64,000 nt of DNA from Butyrivibrio sp. (lineage in GTDB: Bacteria; Bacillota; Clostridia; Lachnospirales; Lachnospiraceae), in assembly GCA_023664865.1 (NCBI GenBank), contig JAMPEU010000014.1:1-64000 (forward strand), written 5' to 3'. Under the pieces are notes generated by a model. That model saw nothing but the letters and a program-made list of their open reading frames with translations, searched no databases and had not been told where the DNA came from. This document shows, piece after piece, positions 8,476 to 15,643 of this stretch; positions within the stretch are counted from its first letter, which is position 1; each line of letters starts with the position of its first letter. A program made the translations under genes and the position numbers.

Positions 8476-8942
8476 TTAATTATACTGCTTAAAATAAAAA
8501 ATTTTATAAAATAAGTTGTAATTAAAAGAAATAGTGTATACTAAAAGTTGATAATAATCCATATTATTATCTTCCCATAAGCATACATTTTCTGGCAAAC
8601 TGATAATACTGTGAGAATACCCAATCAATGACCGATTAAATTTATCAGCTTGCCCTTCAATACTTTTTTATTGACACTGAATGGATAAACAGGCAATTCA
8701 ATACGAATGCCTTTCATTTTATTAGCATACATATTCTACAATGCAATATTTTCTTCTTTTGAATCTGCCCAGCAACTCACAAAAACTAACTTACCTGCTA
8801 TATCAACATCTTCTCCTTTTGCTTTCTCCATATCATCTACATTTATCAAAGAGTTAAATTTTATAGTATGCGATTTCAATTGTTGAGAACTTTTACCTAT
8901 CCTTTCTTGTACATACGCCTTAAACTTTTGGTAATTTTTCAT
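8476..8942 (-). pseudogene. Broken DUF2971-like gene (nonsense codon plus frameshift)
   Basis: The open part (8736-8942) encodes 68 residues with HTIKFNSLINVDDMEKAKGEDV and LVFVSCWADSKEENIAL. It stops at TAG, and the same frame continues NMYANKMKGIRIELPVYPF. A tryptophan is expected at the stop (EENxALWNMY is how I recall DUF2971 proteins), so a TGG to TAG change explains it. About 23 codons later the frame breaks again, and the adjacent frame carries on as ADKFNRSLIGYSHSIISLPENVCLWEDNN to a TAA at 8476. The N-terminus may also be shortened, because no good ribosome site precedes the ATG. The family call is from memory of the motif; the two frame breaks are read directly. Confidence 0.55.
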
Positions 8943-8960
8943 AGCTCTATACCATATGTT

Positions 8961-9374
8961 TTATTTTTCGCATATAATTCTTATCATCTCTGCCGGCGTA
9001 ACAATAAAACTCTTAATCGGATAATGTTTCTGATTCCCTGTTACTAAATAGGTATCATCCTCTCGTTTTTCCATAGCAACCTCATAAAAAATCAAATCAT
9101 CCATATCAATCAAAATTTCACCCGTAGGCTGTGGAAATACCTCAACGCCAAACTTTTTCACAGCATTTAACACTAATTGTATAGACTCTTCTCTAAAGTT
9201 AAATTTTTCTCTATGAAGCACATTATTATATTCTGTCAAAATATCATCATGATACAACGGCACAATCCTGCCATCAAGAATTGCCCGCAACACTTTTACC
9301 GTTGCAGCATCACTATTCTTTGATAGAAGAGCAGATATAAATACATTGGTGTCTATTACCGCATAATATGTCAT
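8961..9374 (-). CDS. PIN-domain toxin of a type II toxin-antitoxin pair
   Basis: A 137-residue PIN-family ribonuclease. The N-terminus MTYYAVIDTNVFISALL holds the first catalytic aspartate in VIDTN. Later acidic positions (DDILTEY, DMDDLIFYEVA, REDDTYLVTGNQKHYP) match the usual PIN metal site. The start is the ATG at 9374, preceded by AGAGGTAATAGC; it lies four bases after the antitoxin stop, so the two are translationally linked. Such toxins cleave RNA when the antitoxin is lost. The group resembles the 'PIN toxin, COG1569-like' proteins. Confidence 0.8.
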   Translation of the reverse strand: MTYYAVIDTNVFISALLSKNSDAATVKVLRAILDGRIVPLYHDDILTEYNNVLHREKFNFREESIQLVLNAVKKFGVEVFPQPTGEILIDMDDLIFYEVAMEKREDDTYLVTGNQKHYPIKSFIVTPAEMIRIICEK

Positions 9375-9378
9375 GCTA

Positions 9379-9678
9379 TTACCTCTTTTTTCTTTCCACT
9401 CTTGCCGCTGATATTTCTGCATTGATTTCTTCTAATGTCATCTCCGGAAGATTACTTGCTTGCGCTCTCAAGTCCTCAAAAGCTCTCATTGCCTCAGCTC
9501 TTGTAACCGTATTCTCTGGAAGTCTTACATCAAACGGAACTCCCTTGACCATTTTACTTTTATTCATAAACATACGCAATGCCGTTGGTAAGTCCATCCC
9601 AAGAGATTCGTAAATTTCTGTCACTTCCTGTTTTAACGCTTTATCTGCACGAAACTGAATCAATACCTGTTCTGCCAT
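9379..9678 (-). CDS. RelB/DinJ family antitoxin
   Basis: A 99-residue antitoxin. MAEQVLIQFRADKALKQEVTEIYESLGMDLPTALRMFMNKS is the ribbon-helix-helix DNA-binding part of RelB/DinJ proteins. VKGVPFDV also belongs to the family, and the acidic C-terminal tail would wrap the toxin. The start at 9678 has CGGAGG eight bases upstream. RelB/DinJ proteins usually pair with RelE/YafQ toxins; here the partner is a PIN protein. The pair should repress its own promoter through the repeats at 9707-9726. Confidence 0.85.
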   Translation of the reverse strand: MAEQVLIQFRADKALKQEVTEIYESLGMDLPTALRMFMNKSKMVKGVPFDVRLPENTVTRAEAMRAFEDLRAQASNLPEMTLEEINAEISAARVERKKR

Positions 9679-9706
9679 AATATACCTCCGTTCCACTTCA
9701 TATAGT

Positions 9707-9762
9707 AGTTGTTTTGCAGTTGTTTTTAATACTATTATATGTTTAATATCAAATTATATCAA
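9707..9762 (-). promoter_or_regulatory. Promoter and operator repeats of the RelB/PIN operon
   Basis: On the minus strand a -35 box TTGATA (9762-9757) and a perfect -10 TATAAT (9739-9734) are 17 bp apart, predicting a start near 9727. Just downstream the 9-bp sequence AAAACAACT occurs twice in direct orientation (9718-9726 and 9707-9715), 11 bp apart. A site overlapping the transcription start is where an antitoxin operator is expected. Confidence 0.65.
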
Positions 9763-9840
9763 GCAAAAGGCAAGAAAATTCTAAATTTCTTTACATTCAT
9801 ACTACAGTTTCTTCTATCAATAGTCAAAAGTAAATTGCAG

Positions 9841-9887
9841 TTTAACGCTAGCGTTTTTGCAATTTTGCCAAAAACGTCCACGTTAAA
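9841..9887 (-). terminator. Nested AT-rich hairpin after the DUF4304-like gene
   Basis: On the minus strand TTTAACG pairs with CGTTAAA, and inside it CGTTTTTG pairs with CAAAAACG. It begins 11 bp below the stop of the DUF4304-like gene. It has no strong U run, so it may be a weak terminator or an mRNA-end stabiliser. Confidence 0.4.
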
Positions 9888-9897
9888 TTTTAACTTA

Positions 9898-10554
9898 CTA
9901 TATAAAAACCTCTCTCCTGCGTTTAATCATATCCCAAACCATTTTTTGTGCGCTTTCTTTTGATGTAAGATACGGCTTAATATTATGTATACAATGGTTA
10001 TAAAATTTCTCATGCCACTCTATATAAAAACCATTGACGTAAAAATTTCCCTTTAATATATCCAGATAATCTTCAAAAATCTTTACTCCATTCTCAAAAT
10101 CACCCATCAAAAAACACAGCATTGCCAAATCATAGACTTCCCAAAATCGATGTTTTTTCAAAGTGTCTGCTGCTTTCTGTTCAAGACATGTTCTGGCATA
10201 ATCCATATCTTTGAATTTACGGTATTCCAGTACCTTTTTTAAGCCCATTTCCGCATATTCTTCCATTCTTATCTGAAATTCATCATCATTTCCGTTATAT
10301 TCACAAAACATATTTCCCCGCTCTCCATAGGAATATATCAATGTTTTATTTAAGCCTTCCGTTTTCTCCCAGAGAAAGTCAATCCCAACTCCCAAATAGG
10401 CGCCTTTTGCCCTATTACTTGCATCAAATACGACAAAAGTCATGTAATATCCGTTATCATCTACCCAAGTTCTTGACTTTCCCTTCCGGAAAAGTCCCTG
10501 CGGCGCTAAAACTTTTTTCGCCGCTGTATTTATAATTTTGTCATGTTGGCGCAT
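9898..10554 (-). CDS. DUF4304-like protein of unknown function
   Basis: A 218-residue soluble protein. The N-terminal half (KIINTAAKKVLAPQGLFRKGKSRTWVDDNGYYMTFVVFDAS, then GAYLGVGIDFLW) resembles DUF4304 proteins, which have a predicted beta-rich fold with 'gF.kkg.tw...' near the start. The C-terminal half is alpha-helical (about 110-218). No catalytic motif is evident. The ATG at 10554 has GAGGGGGG upstream. It is a single-gene unit with its own promoter and an upstream repeat array, between a toxin-antitoxin pair and an ABC exporter operon, in a stretch that looks accessory. Confidence 0.55.
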   Translation of the reverse strand: MRQHDKIINTAAKKVLAPQGLFRKGKSRTWVDDNGYYMTFVVFDASNRAKGAYLGVGIDFLWEKTEGLNKTLIYSYGERGNMFCEYNGNDDEFQIRMEEYAEMGLKKVLEYRKFKDMDYARTCLEQKAADTLKKHRFWEVYDLAMLCFLMGDFENGVKIFEDYLDILKGNFYVNGFYIEWHEKFYNHCIHNIKPYLTSKESAQKMVWDMIKRRREVFI

Positions 10555-10580
10555 GATATCCCCCCTCGAAACATACAGTT

Positions 10581-10609
10581 ATTTTAACTGGTTTCATGTC
10601 TATCCACAA
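10581..10609 (-). promoter_or_regulatory. Predicted promoter of the DUF4304-like gene
   Basis: On the minus strand TTGTGG (10609-10604) and TAAAAT (10586-10581) are 17 bp apart, giving a start near 10574, 20 bp before the ATG. The phased repeat array begins immediately upstream. Confidence 0.5.
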
Positions 10610-10619
10610 CTTAAAATTC

Positions 10620-10687
10620 CACTATTCTTTCACTAATTTTCATTATTTTTTCACTAATTTTCACTATTCTTTCATTAATTTTCACTA
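10620..10687. repeat. Seven CAYTA repeats with alternating 11/10-bp spacing
   Basis: The pentamer CACTA or CATTA begins at 10620, 10631, 10641, 10652, 10662, 10673 and 10683. The spacings are 11, 10, 11, 10, 11, 10, so the period is exactly 21 bp per two units (10.5 bp each, one helical turn). The unit reads about TTCACTAATT. The array covers roughly -46 to -113 relative to the predicted start of the DUF4304-like gene. Confidence 0.75.
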
Positions 10688-10736
10688 TTTAGCTATTACC
10701 TAATCAGCCCTTCTCTTTAATTTTGATTATTTTAAA

Positions 10737-10761
10737 AGCCCTTGACCATAAGCCAAGAGCT
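10737..10761 (-). terminator. Terminator after the XRE regulator gene
   Basis: On the minus strand AGCTCTTG pairs with CAAGGGCT (one G-U pair) and is followed by TTTAAAAT. It ends the ABC exporter/XRE operon. Confidence 0.65.
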
Positions 10762-10811
10762 TTCTAAAATTCTATAAAGCAATTCTCCTTTTTCCTTCAG
10801 AATCGCAACCC

Positions 10812-11693
10812 TTACGTCGTCAAATCCACCACCAGCTCTGAAAACATTCCCGAAACGCTGATTTCATTTTCGCACTCGGCGGTATTGGCATATTCGGTTT
10901 CCTTTCCGCCTTTTATGCAATAAACATTACACTTTCTGCCTTTATTTATAACATTTACCATGTTTTCTTCCGGGATATGGACAATCGTTTTTGACTTCCA
11001 CTGGTTGATATCCAATCTTCCCGTAACCTTATCCACGGTGATTTCATAATCCGTCTTTGCCGTCAGTTCCAGACTTCCGCTACTGTTTGAAATCACTACC
11101 TGCTCCGCGTCGCCGTCATACTCCAGACGTTTCAAATGAAGGTCCTTTATCATAAGGAGTTTAACGCTGCCCTCAACCTCACAATCATCGGTAAATTTAC
11201 TCGGAAAAACAACTTCAACCCGCAGCGACTCTTCCGCCTCATAACGGCTCAACTTATTCTTGTTAAGGCAGTCTACATCAAGTCTGTTTCTATTTTCATC
11301 AAGCTTTATCTTAAACATGGACTCCAAGTTCTCAAGGGTTTCGGAAGACAGCTTTACATGAAGTTTCTCATCGTTTCCCGACGACAGCGTGATTGCCGCC
11401 GCACTGCCGATATTAACATCAAAATGCTTCTCTCCGTCAATGTCGTAAATCGTCTCGCTGGTATACACCGTGGTCTCAGGAAGCGTTATCGCGGCAGTTG
11501 AATCAACAAGCAGTTCATCTATAGTAGTCTTAAAAATCTCTGCTATAATAACCATGTTTTCTACGTCCGGCAAGCCTTTTCCGGTTTCCCACTTAGTGAT
11601 AGCCTGTCTTGAAACGCCGATTCTCTCAGCGAGCTGCTCCTGCGAGATGCCTTCTTTTTTTCGTATTTCCTTTAATTTTTCTGAAAAATTCAT
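10812..11693 (-). CDS. XRE-family regulator with C-terminal DUF4097-like beta domain
   Basis: A 293-residue protein. Residues about 5-62 are a Cro/CI-type helix-turn-helix (LKEIRKKEGISQEQLAERIGVSRQAITKWETGKGLPDVENMVIIAEIF). From about 85 onward the sequence is beta-strand-rich with repeated short hydrophobic strands (LHVKLSSETLENL, LRVEVVFPS, QVVISNSSGSLELTAKTDYEITVDKVTGRLDI), like DUF4097 'adhesin-like' domains in clostridial regulators. It follows the ABC permease by 15 bp and has GGAGGTTAGCT before its ATG. It is probably the local regulator of the exporter, perhaps sensing through the beta domain; that role is inferred. Confidence 0.8.
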   Translation of the reverse strand: MNFSEKLKEIRKKEGISQEQLAERIGVSRQAITKWETGKGLPDVENMVIIAEIFKTTIDELLVDSTAAITLPETTVYTSETIYDIDGEKHFDVNIGSAAAITLSSGNDEKLHVKLSSETLENLESMFKIKLDENRNRLDVDCLNKNKLSRYEAEESLRVEVVFPSKFTDDCEVEGSVKLLMIKDLHLKRLEYDGDAEQVVISNSSGSLELTAKTDYEITVDKVTGRLDINQWKSKTIVHIPEENMVNVINKGRKCNVYCIKGGKETEYANTAECENEISVSGMFSELVVDLTT

Positions 11694-11708
11694 AGCTAAC
11701 CTCCATTT

Positions 11709-13970
11709 TTAATCTTTTAGTAGTGAATATGCAGTAATCTTCTTTATCGGTGCGCAAAGCAGCACGCTGATTGCAAATGCCACAGCGGTAAAGACCGCTG
11801 CAAATACGATTAATATCAGCACAGATACCTCAAAATGGTTTTTTACAGCCCCAATCAGCGAAAAAATCACCTTATTCATTGCGGGGAGATACCACAGCCC
11901 TGCAGCCGCTGAAATAACCGACGCCACAGCCACAACAGGTATAAACTCAAGCGCCGTCTTAATGGTAAGCTGCCTGTTGGTGTATCCGATTGCTTTATAT
12001 ATGCCAAACTCCTGCTTACATCTGCTTATCATTGAATTGATGATTACATACATTACAAGCAGCATCATAAGGACTGAAATAATAAACAGGATAACCACGA
12101 CTACGGAAACAATGCCGGTATACATCATTTGACCGTTTTCGTTCATCTGTTCAAAATTTACTGACGACTTAATGAGTTCGCTATATTTTTCTTCATACTC
12201 ATCTATAACCTTTTCTGCGCCTTTATCATATAAGTAGATATTGATTGAATTAGGCTTCTCGCCGATTTTTTCATACCCTTTTTCTGTAAGCTGGCAGACC
12301 GCGCCGGCGTTATTGACGCTTTGGATATAGCCTGTTACCGTATAATTCTCTGACTTAGAGCCGACTGTAATCTCTATCTTACTGCCGATAGGATAATTGT
12401 CTGAAATCGCATTTCCCACAGCAATTTCATTATCTTTTACGGGGCTTTTGCCCTCATAACAGATATCGTTTGTTGTCTTGGAAAAATCCTCGCACACAAA
12501 AGCGGTAAGGCTTCCGTCTTCATAACTTACCGGCACGGATGCATATTCTAAGAAGAGCTTTACCCTACCGTCGTCTTGCAGAATTTCTTTAAGCTGCGAC
12601 GTTTTTCCGTCTTCAACGGTAAAGATAACGGACGGCAGTTCTTCCGAAAGCGTATTCATAAAATTATCCGGCTTGACATTTACATTATACATGAGCGTTC
12701 CCGCAAAAGACAGCAGCACCATTATGCCAAATGCGACAATAAATAATAAGATATTTTGTCCCGCCGATGCGTTTCCCGTAATGCCCCTTATGGCGTTGAT
12801 AGGCTCCAATACATGAATCTTCCTTGCGGAAATATAGGAAAAAACTATTATCGCAAGCATTAATACCAATACTACAATAAGTAAAGCCGTTATGTCAAAA
12901 GCGGGAGTATAGGAAAATCCCGACTGGATTGCCAAAATACTTGCGACAAAAGGCAGAACCGTATAGGACAAAGCTATTCCGATTACCGTGGAAACTGCGC
13001 CTACAAGTATATATGGCATAATTGATGCGGCGATAATCAGGCCGCTTGTATAACCAACCGCCTTTAACACGCCCATCTGCGCCAGTTCGTCTTCGATTGC
13101 ACTGCGTATCCTGAAGTTGCTAAGGAAAATGCTCACTACCAGTATAATTGCGGCAAGCGCGAGAAATATCACAATAAGCAGGAGGCAGACCATTGTTCTG
13201 GTCTGTTTAGCGGTTTCCCTGTCATTGATATTCATTAGGGCAATCCCTTTATCTTTTAAAAGTTCGGACACAGTATTTTTAATCCGGTTTAAATCCGCGT
13301 CGCTGCTTGTTTTTAAGGAATATTCCATAACCACGTTACTATCGTATTCTTCCGCAAAGTCATCATAGACTTCATCAGGCAGATATGCGCCGATTAAGCC
13401 CGTACCATAATTTCCGTACTGCATTTCCGATACAATTCCGGCAATATCATATGTATGCTCCTTACCGTCTATGGAATAAGTAATGCTTCCGCCTTCCTTA
13501 AAGCCGCCTAATTCCTTCATATACATGGGAATATAAACTGAACTTCCGTTCTTGTCGGAATATTCCGTAAAATCAGAATATTCAGTAATATCTAATAAAT
13601 TCAGCGTTTTTTCTGCATCAAGATTATAAAACACAGTATTCATGTCGAAATCAGAACCTGCAAATTCGCGGACCGTCACAGGAGTAAAAACCCCTTCATG
13701 CTTTTCAATGCGTGATATTCCGTCAATTCCTTCCACTTCCGTGAGTAAATCTTCATTATCCTGAATCTTGGGAATGATAAAATTGATGTCCGCCGTTTCC
13801 AGTTCATCAAACAAGTCATCATATGCGTCAAATGTCTGGAAAGCAAGCACCAGCGCAATATTTATGATAAATGCAGTCAGACAGATAAACACTCCGAAAG
13901 ATATGTACTGCCCCTTTGCCTTATTTAAGTTGTGCAGGGTAAGCGTAGATATTTTCTTCAATACTACCAC
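11709..13970 (-). CDS. FtsX-like ABC transporter permease
   Basis: A 753-residue membrane protein of the MacB/FtsX superfamily. One N-terminal membrane segment (about 24-46) is followed by a large extracellular domain. A bundle of three segments follows (LLLIVIFLALAAIILVVSIFL, then IIAASIMPYILVGAVSTVIGIALSY and ALLIVVLVLMLAIIVFSYI). A second extracellular domain and a last bundle ending in APIKKITAYSLLKD complete the duplicated layout. It starts at GTG 13970, overlapping the ATPase stop by seven bases. With that ATPase it should form an exporter or mechanotransducer of the peptide-resistance or lipoprotein-release kind. The substrate cannot be read from sequence. Confidence 0.88.
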   Translation of the reverse strand: MVVLKKISTLTLHNLNKAKGQYISFGVFICLTAFIINIALVLAFQTFDAYDDLFDELETADINFIIPKIQDNEDLLTEVEGIDGISRIEKHEGVFTPVTVREFAGSDFDMNTVFYNLDAEKTLNLLDITEYSDFTEYSDKNGSSVYIPMYMKELGGFKEGGSITYSIDGKEHTYDIAGIVSEMQYGNYGTGLIGAYLPDEVYDDFAEEYDSNVVMEYSLKTSSDADLNRIKNTVSELLKDKGIALMNINDRETAKQTRTMVCLLLIVIFLALAAIILVVSIFLSNFRIRSAIEDELAQMGVLKAVGYTSGLIIAASIMPYILVGAVSTVIGIALSYTVLPFVASILAIQSGFSYTPAFDITALLIVVLVLMLAIIVFSYISARKIHVLEPINAIRGITGNASAGQNILLFIVAFGIMVLLSFAGTLMYNVNVKPDNFMNTLSEELPSVIFTVEDGKTSQLKEILQDDGRVKLFLEYASVPVSYEDGSLTAFVCEDFSKTTNDICYEGKSPVKDNEIAVGNAISDNYPIGSKIEITVGSKSENYTVTGYIQSVNNAGAVCQLTEKGYEKIGEKPNSINIYLYDKGAEKVIDEYEEKYSELIKSSVNFEQMNENGQMMYTGIVSVVVVILFIISVLMMLLVMYVIINSMISRCKQEFGIYKAIGYTNRQLTIKTALEFIPVVAVASVISAAAGLWYLPAMNKVIFSLIGAVKNHFEVSVLILIVFAAVFTAVAFAISVLLCAPIKKITAYSLLKD

Positions 13971-14725
13971 CCCATTTCTTTGATGAACTTATCAAGTTTC
14001 TCAGTTCTTTCGGCATCGTCCTGCTCATATTTCCCCAAGTCGCACTCACCGTAAATCTTTCCGTCTTTTATGTAAATAACGCGGTTTCCCCGCAGAGCCG
14101 ATTTTTTATCGTGTGTAACCATGACGATGCTCTGCCCTTTGTCGTGAAGTGAAGTGAAAACATCAAGGACTGCTGCCGAATTAGCGGAATTTAACGCGCC
14201 TGTCGGCTCGTCGGCAAAAAGTACGTTGGGACTGTTAATAACCGCCCTGACAATGCCTGCCCTTTGCGCTTCACCGCCTGAAATCTGGGAAGAAGTCTTT
14301 TTCCATGTGTTCTCGGGAATATTTACCAAAGAAAAAAGCTCCTTTGCACGTTTTTTAATGTCTTCTTTGTCTTTGCTCGTCAGCACTCCCGCCGCAATGA
14401 CATTGTCCATAAGGTTCATTTTTTCAATCAGATAAATCTGTTGGAATACGAATCCGCACTCTTTGCGCCGGAACACTGCTAATTTGTCATTATTCAGTTT
14501 CGTGATGTCCGTTCCGTCAAAATCAATCTCACCGCCGTCCGGCTTATCCATGCCCGAAAGTGAATACATCAGGGTAGATTTGCCCGCTCCCGATGAACCC
14601 ATGATAACGGTAAAATCTCCCTTATAAATATCAATATTCAAGTCCGAATAAATAACCTGAATACTTTCGCCCTTGCCAAAAGCCTTTTTCAAATGCTTTG
14701 CCGATATTACTGTCTGCTTACTCAT
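13964..14725 (-). CDS. ABC transporter ATP-binding protein (MacB/LolD type)
   Basis: A 253-residue ATPase. Walker A is GSSGAGKSTLMYSLSG, the signature motif is ISGGEAQRAGIVRAV, and Walker B is NVLFADEPTGALNS. The ALNSANSA phrase after Walker B is characteristic of ATPases that work with FtsX-like permeases. The Q-loop is GFVFQQIYLIEKMNLMDNV and the H-switch IVMVTHDKK. I start at MSKQTVISAK (14725), since 27 upstream codons look noncoding and AAAGGCGG lies before this ATG. Its end overlaps the permease start. Confidence 0.93.
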   Translation of the reverse strand: MSKQTVISAKHLKKAFGKGESIQVIYSDLNIDIYKGDFTVIMGSSGAGKSTLMYSLSGMDKPDGGEIDFDGTDITKLNNDKLAVFRRKECGFVFQQIYLIEKMNLMDNVIAAGVLTSKDKEDIKKRAKELFSLVNIPENTWKKTSSQISGGEAQRAGIVRAVINSPNVLFADEPTGALNSANSAAVLDVFTSLHDKGQSIVMVTHDKKSALRGNRVIYIKDGKIYGECDLGKYEQDDAERTEKLDKFIKEMGW

Positions 14726-14946
14726 AATATAGTAGTCCGCCTTTCTTTTTATCTCTACTTGCAATGTGCCAATCAGACATGTTTGTATGTACCTTACCTT
14801 TGGCAAATGCTGTAAGAGTTATTATTTGGTAAGCATACCTTAAAACCCCGATATTAACCACCAACAGTTGTATACATTTGGTTTTTTTATGCTACTTTCC
14901 GTTGCATAGCCTGATTAGTAATGATTTTTCGGAGTTGGCAGACACA

Positions 14947-14978
14947 AAAAAAGCCCTGCCATTGTGACAGAGCTTCTT
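14947..14978 (-). terminator. Rho-independent terminator after the HigA-like gene
   Basis: On the minus strand AGCTCTGTCA pairs with TGGCAGGGCT (two G-U pairs) around CAA and is followed by seven T residues. It lies about 50 bp below the stop of the HigA-like gene and isolates the ABC operon from it. Confidence 0.85.
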
Positions 14979-15028
14979 AAGTTCTTGTTTTACTCTTTAA
15001 ATATCATATTTAACATCTTTAGCCAATG

Positions 15029-15391
15029 CTACCTGTTTCCTACTTCCAATGGGACAACAGCAAGCGTCTTTCCCAAAGGTGCCAATACCTTCAATATTGT
15101 ATCAAGCTGCGGGCTGGTACTCCCTTTTTCCATTCTTGCAATAACAGGCTGTTTTACCCCACTTAATTCTTCCAACTTTTTTTGACTTATCCCTTTCTCC
15201 TGCCTTGCTTTTATCATTTCACCGATAATTGACACACGCAACTCACTCTCTGCTATTTCAATCGGTGTCAGAATGTCTTCCATAAATGCCAAAACATTTC
15301 CGCCAACAGCATCTGCTCCACGTCTATTCAAATCTGCCATATTCTCTTTTGCCTGCGCTACAGCTTGCGAATATTCTTTATTTGTTCTCAT
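15029..15391 (-). CDS. HigA-like XRE antitoxin/repressor without visible toxin
   Basis: A 120-residue protein. The helix-turn-helix is at about 58-110 (IGEMIKARQEKGISQKKLEELSGVKQPVIARMEKGSTSPQLDTILKVLAPLGKTL). The N-terminal half is helical and acidic (AVAQAKENMADLNRRGADAVGGNVLAFM). The layout is that of HigA-type antitoxins, which normally follow a HigB/RelE toxin gene. Here no toxin gene precedes it: the promoter lies only about 75 bp upstream. It may be an orphan antitoxin or a stand-alone repressor, possibly of the divergent acetyltransferase gene. Confidence 0.75.
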   Translation of the reverse strand: MRTNKEYSQAVAQAKENMADLNRRGADAVGGNVLAFMEDILTPIEIAESELRVSIIGEMIKARQEKGISQKKLEELSGVKQPVIARMEKGSTSPQLDTILKVLAPLGKTLAVVPLEVGNR

Positions 15392-15453
15392 TATGTTTCA
15401 CCATATTCACTAAATTTTTTAGGTAATCCATTATTTTGTTTAGCTTTATCTTC

Positions 15454-15511
15454 CCAGTACAAATAAATTATACTGGAAAGTTATCAAAATATCAATAACT
15501 TTAAAGTTATT
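15454..15511 (-). promoter_or_regulatory. Promoter with two palindromic operators before the HigA-like gene
   Basis: On the minus strand TTGATA (15495-15490) and TATAAT (15472-15467) are 17 bp apart. A perfect 18-bp palindrome AATAACTTTAAAGTTATT (15494-15511) touches the -35 box. An inverted repeat CCAGTA/TACTGG (15454-15459 and 15471-15476) covers the -10 box. Both are good candidates for self-repression by the HigA-like protein. Confidence 0.65.
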
Positions 15512-15562
15512 ATTATTTTGAAATTTTTAATCCGGCTATCTATAACTGCCACAACCGCACAG

Positions 15563-15590
15563 TTGTATTATTATGGAAATATGATACAAT
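15563..15590 (+). promoter_or_regulatory. Possible promoter of the acetyltransferase fusion gene
   Basis: TTGTAT (15563-15568) and TACAAT (15585-15590) are 16 bp apart on the plus strand, 53 bp before the ATG. The two boxes are themselves an inverted repeat (TTGTAT/ATACAA). The match is moderate. Confidence 0.4.
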
Positions 15591-15643
15591 AATAAAGAGT
15601 CGGCAATTTCTTAAGCAGAAACCAAATAATTGGAGACATACAA

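Noticed and set aside
10620-10687. CRISPR-like array
   Set aside because: Units are about 10.5 bp with no spacers and no cas genes nearby.
15392-15460. Short frame ending GLPKKFSEYGET before the HigA-like gene, possibly a toxin remnant
   Set aside because: Only about 22 codons, no start codon with a ribosome site, and the promoter lies at its beginning; too short to support a toxin call.
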